From the NCBI GenBank assembly GCA_946885335.1, contig CAMPGG010000250.1, positions 1 to 5,186 of the forward strand: 5,186 nt of DNA, read 5' to 3'. The position numbers and the translations under genes were made by a program. The notes under the pieces are model-generated. The model was not told where the DNA came from, did no database searches, and saw only the letters and a list, made by a program, of their open reading frames with translations. Position 1 is the first letter of the stretch. Every line of letters begins with the position of its first letter. The stretch is from an uncultured Chitinophagaceae bacterium. Its GTDB lineage: Bacteria > Bacteroidota > Bacteroidia > Chitinophagales > Chitinophagaceae. Positions 1 to 4,114 of the stretch are shown piece by piece.

Positions 1-165
1 TCCCGGTTTCTTTTTTATAATATAGTCTTCATTTTTAGTCTTAGGGATCCTGGAAAAATTAAAAATTACTCCCCTTATCCAGGCTTTCTTTCAAAAATTA
101 TCATTTATCTGTTTATTGGATTTTATTTTTCAGTTACCTGGATTGTATCATGGGCCAGAAAATGA
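1..165 (+). CDS. Possible C-terminal end of a membrane protein (partial, cut by left edge)
   Basis: Frame 1 is open from the first base to a TGA at 163-165, giving 54 residues with no start inside the window. The other two forward frames stop within the first 25 bases, and no reverse frame stays open. The encoded stretch has a mixed, partly polar first half (Arg-Asp-Pro-Gly-Lys, then Tyr-Ser-Pro-Tyr-Pro-Gly). A hydrophobic run at about residues 33-51 follows (IIIYLFIGFYFSVTWIVSW), and the frame ends Ala-Arg-Lys. That is what the last membrane span of an integral membrane protein with a short basic cytoplasmic end would look like. The DNA is very AT- and T-rich, which yields Phe/Ile/Leu-rich translations by chance, so this could be a random open frame. 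No family is recognised. Confidence 0.35.
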   Translation, partial: SRFLFYNIVFIFSLRDPGKIKNYSPYPGFLSKIIIYLFIGFYFSVTWIVSWARK

Positions 166-311
166 TAGCGCTTAATATTTCCAGCTTTTATAATTAGTGT
201 AGAAGTTTTTCCTCTTTAAGTAATTCAAAATTGCTAAAAAATCTAAAAATGATTTTTTCCTAGGAGGGAATGTTTATTGCTGGGCTATGGCTACATCAAA
301 AAATGTATAAC

Positions 312-872
312 ATGAAAATGAAAATTATCTATAGCCTGGCAATACTCGGCTTAACTTTTCAAGCTTGTAATAATGACTCCGCAACTACTGAAACGGTGGA
401 TTCGGAATCTACTGAAGTAACAAATGGTAACGATCCCAATGGTGGTTCTGAAATGGACGGTGCAATGCATACATCATCAAACTACATTGATTTAAACACA
501 AACCAGCCGGTCGAATTGGTTTGGGATAGTGAAAATAACCGGGCACTCAATAAAGCAAATAATCAACCGGTAGAATTATATGTAAATACAACAACAAGGG
601 ACACAATTTATGGCCCTGGTTATATAGTGAATCATCATGTTATCAAAACAAACACTGGTAACTGGACTTTGGATGATACTAAAGTAAAAAGAGATGGTGA
701 CGAATTGAAAATTAAAAAGGATGGCATGAAGTTTAAGATGGAAGATGGAGAGTGGAAAATGAAAACAGATGATGGAAAAATAAAATCTGATGATGATGAA
801 ATGAAGATTAAAACAGATGATGGTAAAATGAAAGTAGAAGATGGTGAGACTAAAATCAAGTCTGACAATTAA
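312..872 (+). CDS. Putative lipoprotein of unknown function with Lys/Asp/Gly repeat tail (first of a tandem paralog pair)
   Basis: The product is 186 residues if it starts at ATG 312. The frame is open back to ATG 270, but 312 (or 318) gives a normal lipoprotein signal: Met-Lys-Met-Lys, a hydrophobic core, then Leu-Thr-Phe-Gln-Ala before Cys19. The mature protein should be lipid-anchored in the envelope. A polar Thr/Ser/Glu/Asn-rich linker follows (about residues 20-57). A core of roughly 80 residues begins Tyr-Ile-Asp and holds two copies of an Asn-Gln-Pro-Val-Glu-Leu motif and an Asp-Thr-Ile-Tyr-Gly motif. The last 65 or so residues are short Lys-x-Lys / Asp-Asp-Gly repeats, nearly charge-balanced. 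The core is about half identical by eye to the product of the next gene, 27 bp downstream, so the two are probably co-transcribed. I recognise no named family. Envelope location is well supported; function is unknown. No convincing promoter is visible in 166-311. Confidence 0.85.
   Translation: MKMKIIYSLAILGLTFQACNNDSATTETVDSESTEVTNGNDPNGGSEMDGAMHTSSNYIDLNTNQPVELVWDSENNRALNKANNQPVELYVNTTTRDTIYGPGYIVNHHVIKTNTGNWTLDDTKVKRDGDELKIKKDGMKFKMEDGEWKMKTDDGKIKSDDDEMKIKTDDGKMKVEDGETKIKSDN
681..869 (+). repeat. Degenerate repeat tail of the first paralog (units of about 8-9 codons)
   Basis: This stretch encodes about eight imperfect units of the form Lys-[Ile/Val/Met/Phe]-Lys-x-[Asp/Glu]-Asp-Gly, for example KMKTDDG, KIKSDDD, KMKVEDG. 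At DNA level the signal is recurring gatgatgg / gaagatgg next to aaaatgaaa or aaaattaaa. The strict alternation of Lys with hydrophobic residues, broken by Asp-Gly turns, suggests short beta strands joined by tight turns rather than a coiled coil. That structural reading is an inference. Confidence 0.75.
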
Positions 873-880
873 TAAAAAAT

Positions 881-892
881 AAAGATTAAAAC
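881..892 (+). repeat. 12-bp direct repeat, copy 1 (after first paralog stop)
   Basis: AAAGATTAAAAC begins 8 bp after the TAA of the first paralog. The identical 12-mer lies at 1517-1528, 11 bp after the TAA of the second paralog. Matching placement relative to both stop codons suggests the gene was duplicated together with its 3' flank. Confidence 0.6.
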
Positions 893-899
893 TTACACT

Positions 900-1505
900 A
901 TGAAATTTCCCATTTTTAGCATTATGGGCCTGGTGGCTTTATACATGCTTATTTTTCGCAACCAGGATCTTAATAATCACCTGGCAACAAATGCCTGGTC
1001 CATAAATTCATTGCGTTCAGATACATTACCTGAAAAACCCAGGTATGTTGATATTTACACAGGTCAACCGATTGAAATTTGGTATGATACCGAAAAGCAT
1101 ATGACCATAAATAAAGCGACCCGAACTCCTTTGGAGTTTTATATCAATACTTCAAATTGGGATACAGTTTATGGTCGCGGACAATTTGTTGTAAATAATT
1201 TTATTCTGAAAGATGAAAATGGCCGGTATAGGTTAGATGAAAGTAAAGTGAAGATTGATGGTGACGAATTAAAGATAAAAGACGGTGACCGCAAGCTAAA
1301 AATTGATGGTGAAGAATTTAAATTAAAAGATGGTGATCAAAAGATAAAACATGATTTGGAAGATGGTGAGGCTAAGATAAAACAGGATAGCACTAAGGTA
1401 AAAATTGATGATGAGGAATTGAAGATTAAAAGTGGTGATGAAAAGTTAAAGGCCGAAAAAGATAAAACGAAAGTAAAAAAGGAAGGCAAAAAAGTTAAGA
1501 ATTAA
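900..1505 (+). CDS. Putative secreted or membrane-anchored protein of unknown function with Lys/Asp/Gly repeat tail (second of a tandem paralog pair)
   Basis: The product has 201 residues. The N-terminus (Met-Lys, then a hydrophobic run at about residues 4-19 and Arg20) is a signal peptide or single membrane anchor. There is no Cys, so unlike its neighbour this is not a lipoprotein. The core (about residues 49-127) aligns with the first paralog almost without gaps. Shared landmarks are Tyr-Val-Asp / Tyr-Ile-Asp, two Pro-[Val/Ile/Leu]-Glu motifs, Asn-Lys-Ala, Asp-Thr-[Val/Ile]-Tyr-Gly and the GDELKIK block; I count 38 of about 78 positions identical. The tail has around nine Lys-x-Lys units with Asp-Gly turns and ends strongly basic. 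The gene starts 27 bp after the upstream paralog and is followed by an intrinsic terminator at 1544-1571, so the pair is probably one transcript. No function can be assigned. The start ATG lacks a Shine-Dalgarno sequence, as do the other genes here. Confidence 0.85.
   Translation: MKFPIFSIMGLVALYMLIFRNQDLNNHLATNAWSINSLRSDTLPEKPRYVDIYTGQPIEIWYDTEKHMTINKATRTPLEFYINTSNWDTVYGRGQFVVNNFILKDENGRYRLDESKVKIDGDELKIKDGDRKLKIDGEEFKLKDGDQKIKHDLEDGEAKIKQDSTKVKIDDEELKIKSGDEKLKAEKDKTKVKKEGKKVKN
1248..1502 (+). repeat. Degenerate repeat tail of the second paralog
   Basis: About nine imperfect units with the pattern Lys-[Ile/Leu/Val]-Lys-x-[Asp]-[Gly/Asp]-[Asp/Glu] occur here, for example KVKIDGD, KLKIDGE, KIKQDST. 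It is longer than the tail of the first paralog, and the last three units lose the acidic residues, becoming Lys-rich. The two tails match best at their first unit (GDELKIK) and then drift out of register, as expected if unit number changed after duplication. Confidence 0.75.
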
Positions 1506-1516
1506 GAGATTATCCA

Positions 1517-1528
1517 AAAGATTAAAAC
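1517..1528 (+). repeat. 12-bp direct repeat, copy 2 (after second paralog stop)
   Basis: This is an exact second copy of AAAGATTAAAAC from 881-892, in the same orientation and at a similar distance from the preceding stop codon. It is probably a relic of the tandem duplication. It is AT-rich, so chance identity is not excluded. Confidence 0.6.
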
Positions 1529-1543
1529 ACATCACCCAAATTT

Positions 1544-1571
1544 GAGGCAGCCAATGGTTGCCTCTTTTTTT
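1544..1571 (+). terminator. Intrinsic terminator after the paralog pair
   Basis: GAGGCAGCC (1544-1552) pairs with GGTTGCCTC (1556-1564) over nine pairs, one of them G-T, around an AAT loop. Seven T residues follow (1565-1571). It lies 38 bp past the stop codon of the second paralog. On the other strand the hairpin directly follows the stop codon of the small minus-strand gene, but without a good T-run there, so it is mainly a + strand terminator. Confidence 0.9.
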
Positions 1572-1722
1572 AGTTTGCGAGATAAATGATCACCTGGCTT
1601 ACCGTAAATCCTAAAATGAATAAAAAAAGCAAAAAAACCAGGAAATGATAAAATAGGGTTCGATCCGGAACGTGGTTATCAACCTGGAAATACTCCCGAT
1701 AAACACTGAGAATGTTCTTCAT
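1570..1722 (-). CDS. Small single-span membrane protein, 50 residues, unknown function
   Basis: Reading the minus strand from ATG at 1722 to TAA at 1570 gives 50 residues beginning MKNILSVYREYF. The first 26 residues are polar and charged (Arg9, Glu10, Asp15, Asp20, Arg21). The rest is one hydrophobic helix (about residues 27-48) containing Gly38 and Gln43 and ending Tyr-Leu-Ala-Asn. The likely topology is a cytoplasmic N-terminal segment with one inner-membrane span. It fills most of the gap between the paralog terminator and the thyA promoter region, is divergent from thyA, and its stop codon overlaps the T-run of the terminator at 1544-1571. I do not recognise the family. A poly-T stretch could mimic a membrane span by chance, but the well-formed ATG, the polar first half and the neat fit between neighbouring elements favour a real gene. 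Confidence 0.55.
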   Translation of the reverse strand: MKNILSVYREYFQVDNHVPDRTLFYHFLVFLLFLFILGFTVSQVIIYLAN

Positions 1723-1756
1723 ATAAGGTTAAGAATAAATTTAATTAAAAAAGGTT

Positions 1757-1782
1757 CGGGTTATTTTCATAACCGATTTTTT
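1757..1782. other. Small hairpin with flanking T-runs between the minus-strand ORF and thyA
   Basis: GGTTAT (1759-1764) pairs with ATAACC (1769-1774) around TTTC, with six T residues at 1777-1782, so on the + strand it resembles a weak terminator. On the minus strand the loop reads GAAA, a stable GNRA tetraloop, placed 37 nt before the small membrane protein start; a T6 run lies a few bases further on. It may be a weak second terminator, a leader structure for the minus-strand gene, or a binding site. A six-pair stem in AT-rich DNA may also mean nothing. Confidence 0.35.
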
Positions 1783-1845
1783 GCAAAAATATTGTTGACA
1801 TCCTTTACAATTTGCACACCTTACGCACATTTTTTCTAAATTTTG
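1779..1845 (+). promoter_or_regulatory. Candidate thyA promoter region (Bacteroidota type)
   Basis: Bacteroidota housekeeping promoters carry TTTG near -33 and TAnnTTTG near -7. Two imperfect matches occur. One is TTTTG (1779-1783), 22 bp, then TAcaaTTTG (1806-1814), which has one extra spacer base. The other is TTTG (1811-1814), 22 bp, then TAaaTTTT (1837-1844), with a mismatch in the last base. Either would start transcription a few tens of bases before ATG 1879. A TTGACA at 1795-1800 has no good -10 partner. Confidence 0.3.
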
Positions 1846-1878
1846 ATTAATCAGGTTTTGAATTTCTATCTTGCGGCT

Positions 1879-2673
1879 ATGCAACAATACCTTCAACTTT
1901 TAGAACATATTTTACAAAAAGGAATAAAAAAACAGGACCGCACCGGTACGGGAACACTTAGCTGCTTTGGTTACCAAATGCGATTTGATCTCCAGGAAGG
2001 TTTTCCCATGGTAACTACTAAAAAACTACATCTTAAAAGTATCATTCATGAATTGTTATGGTTTTTAAAAGGTGAAACCAATATCCGTTATCTAAAAGAA
2101 AATGGAGTAAGTATTTGGGATGAATGGGCTGATGAAAATGGAGAGCTGGGCCCGGTTTATGGTAAGCAATGGAGAAGCTGGCAATCCACTAGCGGAAAGC
2201 AAATAGACCAGGTGAGCGAATTGATTGCACAAATTAATTCGAATCCTGACAGCCGCCGGTTAATTATCAGTGCATGGAATGTGGGCGATCTGCCAGAAAT
2301 GGCTTTGATGCCATGCCATGCATTATTCCAGTTTTATGTAGCGGATGGAAAACTAAGTTGCCAGTTATACCAGCGTTCGGCAGATGTTTTTTTAGGCGTT
2401 CCTTTTAATATAGCTTCTTATGCACTTTTAACGCTGATGATAGCCCAGGTTTGTAACCTGGAACCCGGTGAATTTGTCCATACTTTTGGTGATGTTCACT
2501 TATACAATAATCATCTTGAACAGGCTCGTTTGCAATTAAGCCGGAAGCCGTTTCCTTTACCACAAATGAAATTAAATCCTGCAGTTAAAAATATATTTGA
2601 TTTTAAATTTGAAGATTTTACACTGGAAAATTACCAGCATCACCCTCCTATAAAAGCACCGGTGGCTGTTTAA
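1879..2673 (+). CDS. thyA: Thymidylate synthase
   Basis: ThyA makes dTMP from dUMP using 5,10-methylene-tetrahydrofolate as carbon donor and reductant, releasing dihydrofolate; it acts as a cytoplasmic dimer. The protein is 264 residues from ATG 1879, the same length as E. coli ThyA, and aligns to it from memory essentially without gaps. Visible active-site residues at E. coli numbering are Arg21 (DRTGTGT), Glu58 and Trp80, Arg126-Arg127, the nucleophile Cys146 in Pro-Cys-His, Arg166-Ser167, Asp169, Asn177, and His207/Tyr209. The C-terminus is Ala-Pro-Val-Ala-Val, the usual closing tail. An in-frame TTG at 1843 would add 12 residues not seen in the family, so ATG 1879 is chosen. It is first in a probable operon with folA and a methyltransferase. 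No key residue is missing. Confidence 0.98.
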   Translation: MQQYLQLLEHILQKGIKKQDRTGTGTLSCFGYQMRFDLQEGFPMVTTKKLHLKSIIHELLWFLKGETNIRYLKENGVSIWDEWADENGELGPVYGKQWRSWQSTSGKQIDQVSELIAQINSNPDSRRLIISAWNVGDLPEMALMPCHALFQFYVADGKLSCQLYQRSADVFLGVPFNIASYALLTLMIAQVCNLEPGEFVHTFGDVHLYNNHLEQARLQLSRKPFPLPQMKLNPAVKNIFDFKFEDFTLENYQHHPPIKAPVAV

Positions 2674-2710
2674 TTTTGAATACCTGTTTCATCTATCTAC
2701 AATACAATTC

Positions 2711-3208
2711 ATGATAACCAGTATCATTGTCGCTACTTCAGAAAATAATGTAATCGGGAAAGATAATCGCCTGCCCTGGCATTTGCCTGCAGACTTAAAA
2801 TATTTTAAAAATACCACCTGGGCTTTGCCAATTATTATGGGTCGAAAAACTTTCGAATCTATCGGAAAGCCTTTACCGGGCAGGCACAATATTGTGGTTA
2901 CACGAAACAAAGATTATAAAGCCGATGGTGCAACGGTAGTCAGTAATTTGGATGATGCTGTCAAAGCTGCTGAATCAAATGATGTAAAAGAACTTTTCAT
3001 TATCGGTGGTGCTGAATTATTTAATACAACGATGAACCAGGCTCAAAGGATCTACTTAACCAGGGTTCATGCAAATATTGAAGGTGATGTATTTTTCCCC
3101 GAATTAAAAAAAGAAGAATGGCATTTGATCTCTGAAAAAAATATGGAAGCTGATGAGAAAAATGAATACGCCTTATCTTTCCAGGTTTGGGAGAAAAAGC
3201 ATTCCTGA
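2711..3208 (+). CDS. folA: Dihydrofolate reductase
   Basis: FolA reduces dihydrofolate to tetrahydrofolate with NADPH, regenerating the cofactor oxidised by the ThyA reaction; it is the trimethoprim target. At 165 residues it is close to the usual chromosomal length (159 in E. coli). Motifs in order are the N-terminal strand Ile-Ile-Val-Ala, Gly16 and the Met20-type loop, Leu-Pro-Trp-His-Leu-Pro (21-26), the catalytic acid Asp28 with Phe32, the NADPH-binding Met-Gly-Arg-Lys-Thr-Phe (43-48), Leu-Pro-Gly-Arg58 binding the folate glutamate, Ile-Gly-Gly-Ala-Glu-Leu (98-103), and Tyr-Leu-Thr117. It starts 37 bp after the thyA stop, with no Shine-Dalgarno and no terminator between, so co-transcription is likely. 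The thyA-folA pair is a common arrangement. Nothing in the binding-site motifs marks it as a plasmid-type trimethoprim-resistant enzyme. Confidence 0.97.
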   Translation: MITSIIVATSENNVIGKDNRLPWHLPADLKYFKNTTWALPIIMGRKTFESIGKPLPGRHNIVVTRNKDYKADGATVVSNLDDAVKAAESNDVKELFIIGGAELFNTTMNQAQRIYLTRVHANIEGDVFFPELKKEEWHLISEKNMEADEKNEYALSFQVWEKKHS

Positions 3209-3226
3209 GTAAATTATCTCCTGGCC

Positions 3227-4030
3227 ATGACCTTTTATGCAAAGCTTCAATTTGGGTTTAAATATTTACGCTATAGGATTCAGGCGTCTAACGGTAAGGG
3301 TCATGGTATTCATTCGCCTTTTGTGTTCGACTTTATAAAAAATGTACTGAATGATAATAAGCCATACGCTGCTTATGCTAAGGTTGAAGAATTGAGGACA
3401 TCGCTTTTAAAAAATCAACAAAAATTACAAGTTGAAGACCTGGGAGCCGGATCGCAGATCAGTAACTCTTTCCAAAGAACTGTTTCTTCAATAGCAAGGA
3501 ATGCTGCCAAACCTCCAAAATACGGGCAGTTATTATTTCGATTAGCCCGGTATTATCATACAAAAAATATAATTGAAGCCGGAACATCGCTGGGAATTAC
3601 TACATCTTATTTAGCATTGGCAAATGCAGACTTCTCCATTGTAACTTTAGAAGGAGCAAGCGAAGTTGCTGACCAGGCTTTAAAAAATTTTAAGGATCTG
3701 CAGTTAAATAATATCAAACTGGTTAAAGGGAATTTTGATGACACGCTTTCATCGGCTTTGAAAGAATGGCCTTCAGTTGATCTTGTATTTATAGATGGAA
3801 ATCATCGAAAAGATCCTACAATAAATTATTTTAACCAGGTATTGGATCATGTACACAATGATACCATTTTGATTTTTGATGATATTCATTGGAGTAATGG
3901 AATGGAGGAAGCATGGGATATAATTTGTGCTAATGAAAATGTAACGCTAACCATTGATCTTTTTTTTATTGGCATCGTTTTCTTCCGGAAGGAGATAAAA
4001 ATTAAACAACATTTCATGATAAGATTCTGA
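3227..4030 (+). CDS. Class I SAM-dependent methyltransferase, substrate unknown
   Basis: The 267-residue protein has the Rossmann methyltransferase layout of the O-methyltransferase-like group (Methyltransf_24 type). Motif I is Ile-Ile-Glu-Ala-Gly-Thr-Ser-Leu-Gly (115-123). The acidic residue closing strand 2 is Glu142 in Val-Thr-Leu-Glu-Gly, Asp190 sits in Leu-Val-Phe-Ile-Asp-Gly-Asn-His, and Asp218-Asp219 follow strand 5. The N-terminal extension carries HGIHSPFVFDFI (26-37), which I associate with a Bacteroidota-specific branch. A hydrophobic strand near the C-terminus (Leu-Phe-Phe-Ile-Gly-Ile-Val-Phe-Phe) fits the last core strands and not a membrane span. It begins 18 bp after the folA stop and so is probably in the thyA-folA operon. 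That does not prove a link to folate metabolism. The methyl acceptor cannot be read from sequence; small-molecule O-methylation is one possibility. Confidence 0.88.
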   Translation: MTFYAKLQFGFKYLRYRIQASNGKGHGIHSPFVFDFIKNVLNDNKPYAAYAKVEELRTSLLKNQQKLQVEDLGAGSQISNSFQRTVSSIARNAAKPPKYGQLLFRLARYYHTKNIIEAGTSLGITTSYLALANADFSIVTLEGASEVADQALKNFKDLQLNNIKLVKGNFDDTLSSALKEWPSVDLVFIDGNHRKDPTINYFNQVLDHVHNDTILIFDDIHWSNGMEEAWDIICANENVTLTIDLFFIGIVFFRKEIKIKQHFMIRF

Positions 4031-4114
4031 GAAATCTATGATGTTTGTCATTCCGGCCAATTAAAAAAATTGTATATCTTACCGCTGTAATACTTACTTC
4101 AAATAAAATATTCC

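Noticed and set aside
262..314. An AGGAGGG stretch next to ATG 270 as ribosome binding site and start of the first paralog
   Set aside because: The purine run ends one base before that ATG, too close to work, and starting there adds 14 residues in front of a normal short lipoprotein signal. The other genes here have no Shine-Dalgarno, so the match is probably coincidental.
635..868. Minus-strand open frame of 77 codons opposite the first paralog's tail
   Set aside because: It is the antisense of the Lys/Asp repeat tail, giving a Ser/Phe/Ile-rich low-complexity translation; it is explained by the + strand gene.
681..1502. The repeat tails as a CRISPR-like or non-coding tandem array
   Set aside because: The repeats are imperfect, keep codon phase, encode a consistent amino-acid pattern and have no unique spacers; they are protein-level repeats.
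1843..1881. Upstream TTG start for thyA adding 12 residues
   Set aside because: The ATG at 1879 gives exactly the family's usual length and N-terminus (Met-Gln-Gln-Tyr-Leu), and the extra residues have no family counterpart.
2689..3242. Two minus-strand open frames of 73 codons over folA
   Set aside because: They lie opposite a confidently assigned folA and show no recognisable domain; they are antisense shadows.
4031..4114. A terminator or clear promoter between the methyltransferase and pntA
   Set aside because: The CAATT-A5-AATTG dyad lacks a GC stem and T-run, and TATATCTTAC fits the Bacteroidota -7 consensus poorly, with no TTTG at suitable spacing, so neither is called as a feature.
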